The notes below the pieces were generated by a model that had not been told where the DNA came from, ran no database searches, and worked only from the letters and a program-made list of their open reading frames with translations. Below, piece by piece: positions 49,804-59,962 of a stretch of 64,000 nucleotides of DNA. Numbering within the stretch: the stretch's first letter is position 1; each line of letters starts with the position of its first letter. Both the position numbers and the translations under genes were made by a program. This stretch comes from Competibacter_A sp037045685 (GTDB lineage Bacteria; Pseudomonadota; Gammaproteobacteria; Competibacterales; Competibacteraceae), in assembly GCA_037045685.1 (NCBI GenBank), contig JBAOII010000035.1, positions 186,001-250,000 of the forward strand, read 5' to 3'.

Positions 49804-52454
49804 CGGAACACCTCGCGATCATCGGTTAGCGAGTTTTCCTCCATGTGCGAATAAAAGTTGGAAAAATCCCTCACATCCCTCACTTTGCTTGCAATCAATG
49901 GCTTATAAAGCGATTTTCCCTCATCATCCCTCACCGATCCCTCACATCCCTCACTCGATCCCTCACTCCCAAGCCAGTCGTGGGGCGATTCGTCTTCCCG
50001 ACGAAGCCGCAAACCCTTCAAGTGAGCGCCTTTGCCGCTGGTAAATTTCGAGACATCCGCGCCCAGAGAGCGCGCCATATCGACGGCCAGGCCGGAAAAG
50101 CGTCGCAGAGCCAAAGGTTCCCGCTTGGCGCGTTGACACCAGGTCAGATAGTTCGGGTACAGCCGCTCGTCGGCACACTCGAAGTGGGTCCGACCGTTTT
50201 CGTAAACGGGGCGGTGGTCGCCGACCTTGACGCTGGCGTTCGGTTGGGGAATCGTGTTTTCGATCAGCCAGTCCGCGACCGGGTTGTTGTTGCGCAGCGC
50301 TTCCCGGTTGGATTGAACCACCCGGCGCGGTTGATGCGTCAGGCGCCGGGTGACTTCGTCCCGACTCAAGGCCAAAACCCAGTTCGCCACGCCGGGAAGT
50401 TCCGGGTGCAGGATGGCGTCTTCGCCGCCACGCGCGTTCCAGTCGGCGCGTTCCGCATCGGAAACCAGCCGCTTGAACTCCACCGTCAGCCGGCGGCGCT
50501 CCAGGGCGCTGGTGTAGTCGGTGGTTTGCAGGGCCTCGTTCGACGCCAGCAACACCAGACCGCCGAAGCGAAAGGTTGCGCCCTGCTGCTGGTGCTTGCG
50601 TTCCAGGCGAAGCGAGTCTTGTCCCGTCAGCGCCTTGAACACGTCGACGCTGCCGCCGTACTTGCTGGTGTCGGTGATGCACACCAAGCGCTTGCCGTAC
50701 AGGGCGGCGGTCTCGAAGCGGTTCTGTTCCAGGTTGCGCAGATCGGTGATCGTGGCGTTGTGCTTGCCGACCAGCAATTCGGCCAGGCGGGTGAAAGCCC
50801 CCTTGCCCGTGCCGCCGGGTCCCAACAAGTGCAAAAACTTTTGCAGATCGGCGCGGCCGGTCAACAGCGCCGCCAGCCAGGCACGGAGGAATTCCAGGGT
50901 TTCGGCGTCGCCGTCGACCGCTTGCAACAGCCACGCCTTGAAGGTCGGGCAGTCGGCGCCGGGGTCGTAGGCGTAGGGCAAACACCAGATCGGCGCGTTG
51001 TACGGCGTGATCGGCTCCAGCTCGCGAGTGTCCAGATTCAACAGCCCGTTTAGGAACGGCAACGCGCGGGCGTCCCGGCTTTCGGGCAAAGGCAGCAAGC
51101 CCTTGATCAGCAGGCTCAAGATCGCCGTCACCGTTCGCGCCTTGAATCCTTCCGTCGCGCCCGCGAACAACATTCGCGTTACCAGTTCGTCCAAAACGAT
51201 GCCGTTGACGGCGTGCCAGTGGGTTCCGGCGAAGGCGTGCCAGCGCAACGATTCGCGGCAAAACGCGAAGCGCTCTTTCAAGAGGTTCGCGAATTGGGCG
51301 GCCACGTTGGATTCGATCAGGATCGGGCGCCCCTTTTCGTCGAAATCGTGAAGATACGGCACTTCAAAAGTGAGGGATATGAGGGATAGACCCTCTAAAG
51401 TGATGGAATAAGTTACTGAAAATGATGGAAGTGAGGGATGTGAGGTATCTTTATTATCCCTTCCCGCGCGCGATGCTTGCGCGGATTTGGCGGCTGGCTT
51501 GTTGGCACTCAACAGCGCCTCGCGGACCGCCTCGATGCCGCGCAAGGCCGCCAGAGTCGTTGAAGTCGCTCCCCGTCTTCGCCTTCGTTGAACTTGGGGA
51601 ACGGCCAGCGATGCGCATCGATGGTCCTTGGCGGCGGCGGTCGCCTTGGTCAATCCGGGATTCCCCTCGGTGGCGTGGTCGTTGTCGGCGGCGATCACGA
51701 TGCGCGTGTCGGGATACAGCGCGCGAATGGCTTCCGCCACGGGCTTCAGGTTCCCGGCGTCGCACGCCATGATCGCGCACCAGCACTCACCTTCGGCGGC
51801 GGCGTCCAACACGCTGGCGGCGGTGGCGTAGCCTTCGGCGACGAAAATCGCGTCGGCGGTCGCGGGATCGCCCAAGGCGAAATACGCGCCCTTCTTCTCG
51901 CCCCCTTTCAGGAATCGCTTGTCCGAACCGGTAGGGGGCTTGTGGGGAAAAATGGCCTGAACGGTCGCCAACAGTCCGGCAGCGGTGCGGAGCGGGAGCA
52001 GCAGGCAGCAGTCCGTTTGCGATTGCGGCCAAGCGCCCATTTTCACGCCCGGATAGGCGCGCACTCTCTTGCGCAGGAGGTAGGGGTGGTTGTCGGGTGC
52101 CGGTCGGGCGGCGTCGAGAATCTTTTGCGCCTCGACGCGCGCCTGGTCGTGGCGGCGGCGTTGTTCGGCGTCGCGTTCGGCTTGCTGCTGCCGCCATTTT
52201 CGGTCGCGCTCGGCGCGCTCTTCCGGGGTCAGGGTTTCGTGGCTCTTGAAGCACCACCTTTCCGAAATCCCGCGCTTGTGATCGCCGAACGCGCCGGCCG
52301 GCAGGCCGTCGCCGTGCAGCACGTACCAGGCTTTTTCGCTCCGGTCGCCGTCGACCTTGATCGGGTGCAGCTTCCCGTCGGGGACGATTTCGCCCGCGTA
52401 ACTCAGCCCGGCTGCGGTCATGGCCGCGCGGAAGGCTTCGACGTAATCGTTCAT
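49800..52454 (-). CDS. TOPRIM primase / superfamily-3 helicase (P4-like replication protein)
   Basis: Starts replication of the element. The 884-residue protein has an N-terminal Zn-less primase region (VPDGKLHPIKVDGD), a TOPRIM domain (IFVAEGYATAASVLDAA, IVIAADND), a D5-like N-terminal region (LPFLNGLLNLDTRELEP) and an SF3 helicase with Walker A LLGPGGTGKGAFTRLAELL and motif LVLLASNEALQTTD. The TOPRIM tail near 51540-51600 is scrambled by three single-base insertions that cancel out, replacing the usual FNEGEDGSDFND by VQRRRRRGATST. ATG 52454 is chosen from the family-like MNDYVEAFRAAM. Confidence 0.88.
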   Translation of the reverse strand: MNDYVEAFRAAMTAAGLSYAGEIVPDGKLHPIKVDGDRSEKAWYVLHGDGLPAGAFGDHKRGISERWCFKSHETLTPEERAERDRKWRQQQAERDAEQRRRHDQARVEAQKILDAARPAPDNHPYLLRKRVRAYPGVKMGAWPQSQTDCCLLLPLRTAAGLLATVQAIFPHKPPTGSDKRFLKGGEKKGAYFALGDPATADAIFVAEGYATAASVLDAAAEGECWCAIMACDAGNLKPVAEAIRALYPDTRIVIAADNDHATEGNPGLTKATAAAKDHRCASLAVPQVQRRRRRGATSTTLAALRGIEAVREALLSANKPAAKSAQASRAGRDNKDTSHPSLPSFSVTYSITLEGLSLISLTFEVPYLHDFDEKGRPILIESNVAAQFANLLKERFAFCRESLRWHAFAGTHWHAVNGIVLDELVTRMLFAGATEGFKARTVTAILSLLIKGLLPLPESRDARALPFLNGLLNLDTRELEPITPYNAPIWCLPYAYDPGADCPTFKAWLLQAVDGDAETLEFLRAWLAALLTGRADLQKFLHLLGPGGTGKGAFTRLAELLVGKHNATITDLRNLEQNRFETAALYGKRLVCITDTSKYGGSVDVFKALTGQDSLRLERKHQQQGATFRFGGLVLLASNEALQTTDYTSALERRRLTVEFKRLVSDAERADWNARGGEDAILHPELPGVANWVLALSRDEVTRRLTHQPRRVVQSNREALRNNNPVADWLIENTIPQPNASVKVGDHRPVYENGRTHFECADERLYPNYLTWCQRAKREPLALRRFSGLAVDMARSLGADVSKFTSGKGAHLKGLRLRREDESPHDWLGSEGSSEGCEGSVRDDEGKSLYKPLIASKVRDVRDFSNFYSHMEENSLTDDREVFR

Positions 52455-52948
52455 GGCTGCCCTCCACGTTGTAGGGCCGGCGGGAAGCTGGCGGCTGTAG
52501 CGCGGGATCGCGCGGCTTTCGTCGCGCGGGCTGGGGTGAATCGGCCGGTGATCGGCGGTGATCGATTCGATGCGCATGAAATCAGGCTCCATAAATGGAG
52601 AACAATCGTTCTCCATCGAGGAGGAACCGGGCGCAAGTTGGGCGCAATTGGGCTACGATCCGCGATGTTCGGCGCGGTATATGCCCGATTGGCCTGATAC
52701 CCCGGTCCTCGGTTGAGAGGGTCGGGGTTTTCAGTTTTCGGGATGAAAGTTCGTCAAGATCGCTGCTCCAGGTCGGGCGGACCGGGGCAACCGTCGTTGG
52801 AGGGGGGTGACGCGAGGGAACAGGGGGGTTTATAGTGAAGGCTCGTTAGTAGTACCTTCTATCCCTCTCTCTGCTCCCTCTCGCGTCATCTCCTTCATCG
52901 GACGGCTGCGACAGGTCCGCACTTCAGGGAAGCCGCCGGCCGTTCTGG
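52455..52948. other. Intergenic region between AlpA-like gene and primase
   Basis: No gene is supported in these 494 bp; short frames lack coding character. It contains the palindrome at 52808-52888 and probably the primase promoter. As a non-coding gap between regulator and replication protein it is a good candidate for the replication origin of the element. Confidence 0.5.
52808..52888. repeat. Long imperfect inverted repeat (possible origin or regulatory hairpin)
   Basis: The left arm TGACGCGAGGGAACAGGGG pairs with a right arm ending CTGCTCCCTCTCGCGTCA; pairing resumes inside with ATAGTGAAGG against CCTTCTAT. The arms are about 35 bp with some mismatches, the centre is near GCTCGTTAGTAGT. 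It lies upstream of the primase. Confidence 0.7.
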
Positions 52949-53203
52949 TCAGGCGGCTTTTTCATGGGTGTTCGCTCCTTTCCGGCCGGGCCGGGCGTGT
53001 GGAACGGTCGGTGGGGCCAGCGCTTCGCGGGTCCGCTCCCAAGCCAAGACCTCGCTGTTCTTCCAAGCGGTGCAGCCCGCGCTGAGCTTGACCGGGCGGG
53101 GAAACTCACCGCTCTTGACCTTCCGCCAAAGCGTTGCGGGGGAGATCGGAATCCGCTCCAGCAATTGACGCTGGCGGGTGTAGCCATCGGGATGAAGTTG
53201 CAT
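52949..53203 (-). CDS. AlpA-family transcriptional regulator / excisionase-like
   Basis: An 84-residue DNA-binding protein. A winged-helix MerR-like core (QLLERIPISPATLWRKVKSG, EFPRPVKLSAG, AWKNSEVLAW) matches AlpA regulators that control integrase and excision in P4-like elements. The ATG at 53203 has GAGG 5 nt upstream and gives the usual AlpA length; an in-frame ATG at 53245 is possible. Its place between primase and integrase fits the role. Confidence 0.85.
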   Translation of the reverse strand: MQLHPDGYTRQRQLLERIPISPATLWRKVKSGEFPRPVKLSAGCTAWKNSEVLAWERTREALAPPTVPHARPGRKGANTHEKAA

Positions 53204-53284
53204 ACGGACCTCGTTGCGTTGCGATGAAACCGCACCTTCGTTCATCCCGTGTCAGGCTGTCATGAAAACGTCCCTTAATGTGGC

Positions 53285-53974
53285 TTATCGCGACTTACCG
53301 TCGGTTAATGTGCCGAACGACCGCTTGAATTGGTCGCGGGTCAACTCACCGCTCTCGATGATTCGCACGATGCCCTTCTCGGCGTCTGCGGAGATAACCC
53401 AGTCGACCAGTTCTTTTTCCTCGCCCTGCTGGGCGCTCCGGTATTCTTCGCGCAGCAGGTAAGTGAACGCGGTGTCACCCGAAGGGGGTCGTCCATCCCG
53501 GCGGGTCAGGATGCTGCTAACCAGTGCCGCTACTTCGGTAGCTGGGGTGGAGCGGCGGGGGCGAACTCGGGGAATTCCATCGGAAGCCTCGGCCCGCGCG
53601 GGAGCATCGCCGGTGCCCCAGTATTCCGCCTTTATCGCTTCGAATTCTCCCCGAAGCGCTTTCAAGCGGTCGTCCCGAGTCGCTTTGTCCAGCGCGGTCG
53701 GCGTTGCCACTGCTTTCCACTCGGCCATCTCGCGTTCGAGCACGTCGAGTTTGCACAACAATTGCCAACGCTGTTCCCGTTTGTCTTCCGTTGCCGGATC
53801 GTTCCAATAATCTATTTGATCGGCCGCGCTGCGCCGCTGGTTCTCGTTCAGACGGTCCCACGGCATCGGGAAGAAAGCGTCCCTGATCCGCTGCTGCTGT
53901 TCGTCGGGTAGATCGGCTAGGGGCTTGTCAAACCAGCCTTCTAGCGCCGTCGTCAGTGAGTTGAAGTCGGCCAT
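53285..53974 (-). CDS. Hypothetical island protein, 229 aa
   Basis: A soluble, highly charged protein of unknown function between AlpA and integrase. It begins MADFNSLTTALEGWFDKPL, contains a long helix (WQLLCKLDVLEREMAEWKAV) and a middle Pro/Arg linker, and ends in a small domain with LVDWVISADAEKG. No motif recognised. Similar genes of unknown role accompany integrases in proteobacterial islands. Confidence 0.75.
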   Translation of the reverse strand: MADFNSLTTALEGWFDKPLADLPDEQQQRIRDAFFPMPWDRLNENQRRSAADQIDYWNDPATEDKREQRWQLLCKLDVLEREMAEWKAVATPTALDKATRDDRLKALRGEFEAIKAEYWGTGDAPARAEASDGIPRVRPRRSTPATEVAALVSSILTRRDGRPPSGDTAFTYLLREEYRSAQQGEEKELVDWVISADAEKGIVRIIESGELTRDQFKRSFGTLTDGKSR

Positions 53975-54080
53975 GCCCGCCCTCTTTTGGGCAACCCCTT
54001 GTGATGGGAACCGCGTCAGGCGGGCAAGAGGATTCCCGCTTTTCGCCCCGTCGGGCTAGACGCGGCTGTAAGCAAGAAGG

Positions 54081-55340
54081 TCAACCCGTGCGCCGCAGCG
54101 GGATCACGTTCCAATCCGTGCTGCCCTCGCACGCTTCCAGGAACCCGGCCCAAAGCTCCAGAGCTTGGCGGCGCTCCTCGAAGTAATCGTGCCGGTTGTA
54201 GATGCCCTCGATGCCCTTGATCTTGTGATTCAGGCAGCGCTCGGCGATGTGCGGATCGACGCCCAGCGCCGCCAGATGGGTTCGAGCGGTTCGCCGGAAA
54301 TCGTGAATGCAGAAGGATTCCAGGTCCGGCAACAGCGCCTTGACCTTGCTCAAGGCGACGTTCAGGGTGTTCTCGTGGATGTGCGGCAACATCCGGTCTT
54401 GCGCCTTGCGCGCTGGCAGCACCCACGCGCTCCCCGTCGCCAACCGGTGCAGGTCGCGCAGACAGGTCACGGCGGCGCCCGGCAAGGGAATGTCCAGGTC
54501 CGCCCCGGTCTTGGTCCGCTCGCCGGGCAGATGCCAGACGGCGCGGTCCAGATCGAACTCCGCCCAGCGGGCGGCGGTGAGTTCCTGCTTGCGAACCGCC
54601 AGCAACAGCAGCAGTTTGACGGTCAGCGCGTTCTCGCGGGTGAAGCCCTTGGCATCGCGCATGGCCTCGAACAGCCTGACCAGTTCGGCCCGCGACAATG
54701 CCCGTTCCCGCGCCACTTCTTTCCCGCCCGCATCGGCCAGATCGAACGCGGCGACCGGATTGTTCTGCACCAGATGCCGCTTGATGGCGTAATCGAAAAT
54801 GCGCCGCGTCCAGCGCAACACATCGTTGGCGATAGTCGGCGCACCTCGCCGGACGATGGCTTGCAGCATGGTGTCTACGTGCAACGGCTTGACCGCATCC
54901 ACCGCCAGCCCGCCGATCTGGGGCTTGATGTCGCGCTCGATGCGGCTGCGCACGATGTTGGGATGCTTCCAGCGCCCGAGAATCATCCGCTCGAAATAGT
55001 CGTCCGCCACTTGCGCCACCGTGACGGCGCAACGCGCCGCTTCCAGCTTGGCGAGCGCCGCTTGCTTGCGCTCCTGCTTTTCATCGGCCACGTCGTACCC
55101 CAGCGCCACCCTGGCGCGCAGTTCGCGCGCCTGCTTGCGGGCATCCGCCAGCGACAGCACGGCATAGGAACCCAAATCCATCACCCGTTGTTTGCCGGCA
55201 AACCGATAGCGAAACCGCCACGTCGGCGCGGCATCCACCGCCCGATAACGCAGGGTCAGCCCGTTGCCGTCGCTGCGGCCCTCGAAGCGTTCGCCCGCCT
55301 TGATCCACTGGCGAATCTGCAAATCGGTCAAGTTGCTCAT
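54081..55340 (-). CDS. int: Tyrosine recombinase, P4-type integrase
   Basis: Integrates and excises the island. The 419-residue protein has an N-terminal DUF4102-like arm-binding domain (LTDLQIRQWIKAGERFEG, LGSYAVLSLADARKQAREL), a SAM-like core-binding domain and the catalytic domain with Arg in LLAVRKQELTAARW, HxxR in IHDFRRTARTHLAALG, His in LNHKIKGIEGIYN and Tyr in IYNRHDYFEERRQAL. ATG 55340 is chosen because the family starts there. It lies at the right edge of the island next to yicC, pointing into it. Confidence 0.95.
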   Translation of the reverse strand: MSNLTDLQIRQWIKAGERFEGRSDGNGLTLRYRAVDAAPTWRFRYRFAGKQRVMDLGSYAVLSLADARKQARELRARVALGYDVADEKQERKQAALAKLEAARCAVTVAQVADDYFERMILGRWKHPNIVRSRIERDIKPQIGGLAVDAVKPLHVDTMLQAIVRRGAPTIANDVLRWTRRIFDYAIKRHLVQNNPVAAFDLADAGGKEVARERALSRAELVRLFEAMRDAKGFTRENALTVKLLLLLAVRKQELTAARWAEFDLDRAVWHLPGERTKTGADLDIPLPGAAVTCLRDLHRLATGSAWVLPARKAQDRMLPHIHENTLNVALSKVKALLPDLESFCIHDFRRTARTHLAALGVDPHIAERCLNHKIKGIEGIYNRHDYFEERRQALELWAGFLEACEGSTDWNVIPLRRTG

Positions 55341-55453
55341 CGGGATTTCTCTCGCGTACCCAAATTTTTGTACCAAGAAGACCCTGTGGGTGCACTTGTG
55401 TACGCGGCTATTGTGAGATCGCTTGAGACGAATTGCAACGCCAAGACGCAAGA

Positions 55454-55474
55454 AAGCCGCTCGAATAGCGGCTT
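55454..55474 (-). terminator. Hairpin downstream of yicC
   Basis: AAGCCGCT/AGCGGCTT, a perfect 8-bp stem with a 5-nt loop, followed on the minus strand by TCTT. It lies 40 nt after the yicC stop and could end the yicC transcript before the integrase; the T run is weak. Confidence 0.5.
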
Positions 55475-55513
55475 AATTGGGAAGGGTGAGATGGGGTGAA
55501 ACGCGGTGAAAAT

Positions 55514-56380
55514 CTACTCGATGTTCTGGATCTGCTCGCGCATCTGCTCGATCAGCACCTTGAGTTCGACGGCGGCGCGCGTGGTGTCGGTGTCGGCGGA
55601 CTTCGAGGACAGGGTGTTGGCTTCGCGGTTGAGTTCCTGCATCAGGAAATCCAGGCGCCGGCCCACCGGCTCGGCCCTGTCGAACACCGCCTGAATTTCG
55701 TCGAGGTGGGCGTCCAGCCGGTCGAGTTCCTCTTCCACGTCCAAACGCTGGGCGATCAGCGCCAGCTCCTGCTCCAGCCGGCCGGGGTCGGCATCGGTCG
55801 AAATGTCCGCCAGCCGGCTCAGCAACTTGTCGCGCCAGCGGGCTTGGACCTCGGGCCGGCGGGCGCGCACTCGCCGCACCTGAAGCCGGATCGCTTCGCA
55901 GCGTTGCTGGAGCAGTTCGGCGGTGCGCTGTCCCTCCCGTTCGCGGGTGGCGATCAATTCCGCCAGCGCGGCATCCAGGGAGCCGAGCAGGGCCAGCTTG
56001 ATTTCGTCCAGATCCGGCTCGGCCTCGTTGATCACGCCCGGCCAGCGCAGCACGTCCCCCAACCGCAAGCCGGTGCCCGGCCCGATCATGTGCTCCACTT
56101 CCCCGGCGATTTCGAGCAGGCGCTCCACCAGAGGTTGATTCAGGGTGATCGCGGTCAGGGCCGCGCCGGCGGTTTGCAGTTTGAGGGCGCACTCCACCTT
56201 GCCGCGGCTGAGGGCCGCCGCGATGCGTTCGCGGACCAGCGATTCCAGGCCGCGCAGCGCCTCCGGCAGGCGCACGGCGGTTTCCAGGTAACGGTGATTC
56301 ACCGAGCGCAACTCCCAGATCATCGTGCCCCAGGCGCTGGATCGTTCCTGGCGCGCGAAGGCGGTCATGCTGCGTAACAT
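55514..56380 (-). CDS. yicC: YicC family endoribonuclease
   Basis: A conserved YicC/YloC protein, known in E. coli as an endoribonuclease affecting small RNA turnover. The 288-residue protein begins MLRSMTAFARQERSS, has WELRSVNHRYLETAVRLPE, RGKVECALKLQTAGA, and the C-terminal EVGRRLDFLMQELNREANTL-type block here read as PVGRRLDFLMQELNREANT. The gene is divergent from rph, the usual arrangement, and would normally precede gmk; the island separates them. Confidence 0.96.
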   Translation of the reverse strand: MLRSMTAFARQERSSAWGTMIWELRSVNHRYLETAVRLPEALRGLESLVRERIAAALSRGKVECALKLQTAGAALTAITLNQPLVERLLEIAGEVEHMIGPGTGLRLGDVLRWPGVINEAEPDLDEIKLALLGSLDAALAELIATREREGQRTAELLQQRCEAIRLQVRRVRARRPEVQARWRDKLLSRLADISTDADPGRLEQELALIAQRLDVEEELDRLDAHLDEIQAVFDRAEPVGRRLDFLMQELNREANTLSSKSADTDTTRAAVELKVLIEQMREQIQNIE

Positions 56381-56553
56381 GGGCTAACCTCTCTTTAGTG
56401 GTTTTTTAATCTTAGGCGGAATTCGCCGTCTTGGCGCGGTCGCGCCGATTTTTCTCCGCGCCGCCGGCCCGGCGAGCAAGCTATCCTGCCATTTTGGCGA
56501 GTTCTGCTATAGTGCAGCCCCCATACACCCCCTCGACCCCAGGAAGCCCGTTC

Positions 56554-57276
<723 letters not shown>

Positions 57277-57302
57277 ACCGTTTTCGACCGAAGAGAACGC
57301 GA

Positions 57303-57929
57303 ATGCGCAAGATCGTGTTGGCGACCGGTAATCCCGGCAAGGTGCGGGAATTTGGCGCCCTTCTCGCGGAATTCGAGCTGGAGATCGTGCCGCAGTCGGT
57401 TTTCGGTGTCCCGGAGGCCGAGGAAACCGGGCTGACCTTCGTCGAGAACGCGCTGCTCAAGGCCCGCAACGCCGCCCTGAATACCGGCTTGCCGGCGCTG
57501 GCCGACGATTCCGGGCTGGCGGTGGACGCGCTGGGCGGTGAGCCGGGCATTTTTTCGGCCCGTTACGCCGGTCCCGGCGCTGATGATCGGGCCAACATCG
57601 CCAAGTTGCTGGCCGAGTTGAACAGCGTGCCGGCGGAGCGGCGCACCGCTCGCTTCGTGTGCGCGCTGGCCTTGCTGCACTATCCCGCCGATCCGACCCC
57701 GTTGATCTGTCAGGGAAGCTGGGAAGGGGTCATCCTGACCGAGCCGCGCGGCGCGGGTGGCTTCGGTTACGATCCGGTCTTTTTCGTCCCCGGCGAGAAG
57801 GGGACCGCCGCCGAGCTGGAGCCCGCGCTCAAAAACCGGCTCAGCCATCGCGGCCAGGCATTGGCGCTCCTGCGCTGGCATTTGCAAGAAAGGTCGGCTT
57901 GGCGACCGGCTACGACGGCGGCGTTTTGA
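57303..57929 (+). CDS. rdgB: XTP/dITP diphosphatase (RdgB/HAM1)
   Basis: Hydrolyses non-canonical purine triphosphates to keep them out of DNA. The 208-residue protein starts MRKIVLATGNPGKVREFGAL and has EETGLTFVENALLKARNAA, LADDSGLAVDALGGEPGIFS, GGFGYDPVFFVPG and LSHRGQALALL. It follows rph by 26 bp. The last 20 bp overlap the convergent unknown gene. Firm call. Confidence 0.97.
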   Translation: MRKIVLATGNPGKVREFGALLAEFELEIVPQSVFGVPEAEETGLTFVENALLKARNAALNTGLPALADDSGLAVDALGGEPGIFSARYAGPGADDRANIAKLLAELNSVPAERRTARFVCALALLHYPADPTPLICQGSWEGVILTEPRGAGGFGYDPVFFVPGEKGTAAELEPALKNRLSHRGQALALLRWHLQERSAWRPATTAAF

Positions 57930-58680
57930 GCGAGACCATGATGGGTTCCAACTGCCGCCAAGCCTGCTCGGCCTGGCGCTTGGAAAGCACCTTGGGCAAC
58001 ATGTCGCGGATGGCGTCGAGTTCGACGCGCAATTCCTCGGGCGTCGTGGTGGCCTCGATGCGCTCGATCCGGCGAATCGCAGCAGGTCCGACGGTGCCTA
58101 GCAGGATGCGCTCGGCGAAGCTCTTGGCTTCGTTGAGATTGAAGGCGGGTTGTGCGGATAGATTCGCGGTGCCGGCCGATGGCGCCGCCGCCGACCCTTG
58201 TTGGAGCGCGAACAGGGTCGGCTCCAGTTGTTCCCACGCCTGTTCGGCCTGACGCTGGGGCAACACCTTGGACAGCAAATCGCGGAGAGTATCGAGTTCG
58301 ACCCGGAGCTGCTCGGGCGTGGTGACCGCTTCGATGCATTCGATCCGATATTCTGCGGCGGGTCCCATGGCGCCCAGCAGAATGGAGCGAATGGAGTGCT
58401 TGGCTCCGCCGAGGTTGAATTCGTGCGGCGCCGGCGGGGAAGCCGCGCCGGGCGCGACCGCACTCGACTTCGGGCACGCGATAAAACCTCCCGCTTCCAG
58501 TTCGGCCAGATCCAGTTCGATGTCGCCGAGCGCGGCGAGCCGGCCAATCATCTCGGCGGCGGTGGAGTGGCCGTCCACCATGATCAGTACCCGGCGCAAA
58601 TGGGCGGGCAGTTTATGGGTTCGGGTCTGGATTTCCTCTTGGCCCTTGGCGGTCTTGATAAAAACTTGGCGAAGTTCCAT
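57910..58680 (-). CDS. Hypothetical protein with internal duplication
   Basis: A 256-residue cytoplasmic protein of unknown function. An N-terminal 60-residue part (LPAHLRRVLIMVDGHSTAAE, IELDLAELEAGGFI) resembles small regulatory domains, followed by two related blocks of about 85 residues: IRSILLGAMGPAAEYRIE with PEQLRVELDTLRDLLSKVLP, and AERILLGTVGPAAIRRIE with PEELRVELDAIRDMLPKVLS, each ending in a QAEQAW motif. The start at 58680 is the MELRQVFIKTAKGQEE Met. Confidence 0.75.
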   Translation of the reverse strand: MELRQVFIKTAKGQEEIQTRTHKLPAHLRRVLIMVDGHSTAAEMIGRLAALGDIELDLAELEAGGFIACPKSSAVAPGAASPPAPHEFNLGGAKHSIRSILLGAMGPAAEYRIECIEAVTTPEQLRVELDTLRDLLSKVLPQRQAEQAWEQLEPTLFALQQGSAAAPSAGTANLSAQPAFNLNEAKSFAERILLGTVGPAAIRRIERIEATTTPEELRVELDAIRDMLPKVLSKRQAEQAWRQLEPIMVSLKTPPS

Positions 58681-58832
58681 AGCACTCCCGAAAGCGGTTG
58701 AGAAAAGCCACGGTAAGACTGCTGCGGTTGGGTGGCGATACCCTGGGTGCATAGAGTGATTTTGGCGAGTGCCGTGTCAATTCTAGATAAGTCCCGGCGG
58801 GGTGTAAGTTAATTTTTTATTCCACGATTCCA

Positions 58833-59962
58833 TTGGCTTTATACGTCCACATCCCGTGGTGCGTCCGCAAGTGCCCCTATTGCGACTTCAATTCCCACGA
58901 AGCGCGCGGGCCGGTGCCGGAACGCGCTTATGTGGACGCGCTGCTGGCCGATCTGGAGCAGGACTTGCCCCGCGTGTGGGGACGCCGCATCGGCAGCGCG
59001 TTTTTTGGGGGAGGCACGCCGAGCCTGTTTTCGGCCGAGGCGCTGGAGCGGTTGCTGTCGGGCTTGCGCGCCCGCCTGCCGCTGCGCCCGGATGCGGAAA
59101 TCACCCTGGAAGCCAATCCGGGCACGGTGGAGCGGGGCCGTTTCGCGGAATTTCGAGAGATCGGCATCAACCGGCTGTCCATCGGGGTGCAGAGCTTCGA
59201 CGACGACCAGTTGCGCCGGCTGGGGCGGATTCACGACCGCCGCGATGCCTTCGCCGCCGCCGAGGCCGCCCATGCCGCCGGACTCGGCAATTTCAATCTC
59301 GATCTGATGTTCGGCCTGCCGGGACAGACGGTCGAGCGAGCGCGAGCCGACATCGCCGACGCGATATCCCTTCAGCCGGCGCATATTTCGTATTACCAGC
59401 TCACCATCGAGCCGAACACGGCTTTTCACCGCATGCCGCCCGCGCTGCCGGACGACGAGATCGCCGACACCATCCAGCGCGACGCCCAGGCGGAACTGGC
59501 GCGGCACGGTTATCGGCGCTACGAGGTCTCGGCCTACGCCCGCGAGAACCGCCGTTGCCGGCACAACCTGAACTATTGGGAGTTCGGCGACTATCTCGGC
59601 ATCGGCGCCGGCGCGCACGGCAAGCTGACCGACCCCGCCGCTGGCCGGATTCACCGCTACTGGAAGCTCAAGCGTCCGGGCGATTATCTGAAGCATGCAG
59701 GGACGCCGGCCGGTGTCGGCGGCGATCAGCCGATTGGCGAAGCCGATCTGCCGGTCGAGTTCCTGATGAACGCGCTGCGCTTGGTCGAGGGTGTGTCGGT
59801 CGAGCTGTTCGATGAACGGACCGGTTTGCCGCTGGCCGCCCTGGAACCGGCGCTGAGCCGGGCGCGGGACGCGCGGCTTGCTGGAAACCGACCCGGCGCG
59901 ATTGCAGCCGACCGAACTGGGGCCTGCGGTTTTTGAACGATGTGCTGCAAGCGTTCGTCTGA
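58833..59962 (+). CDS. hemW: Radical SAM haem chaperone HemW (two frameshifts near 3' end)
   Basis: A HemN-like radical SAM protein thought to deliver haem. The N-terminal cluster motif is YVHIPWCVRKCPYCDFNSH, with FFGGGTPSLF, EANPGTVERGRFAEF, NRLSIGVQSFDDDQLRRLGR and LMFGLPGQTV following. The only in-frame start is a TTG at 58833, inside the normal PLALYVHIP block, so the first few residues may be missing or a base is wrong. At the end the frame shifts at about 59875 (to LLETDPARLQPTELG) and about 59922 (to LRFLNDVLQAF), giving the regular C-terminus and a stop at 59962. Confidence 0.9.

Noticed and set aside
37932..55513. Direct repeat TGGATCTG near 38270 and at 55530 as attachment core
   Set aside because: Only 8 bp match, flanks do not agree; such matches are expected by chance.
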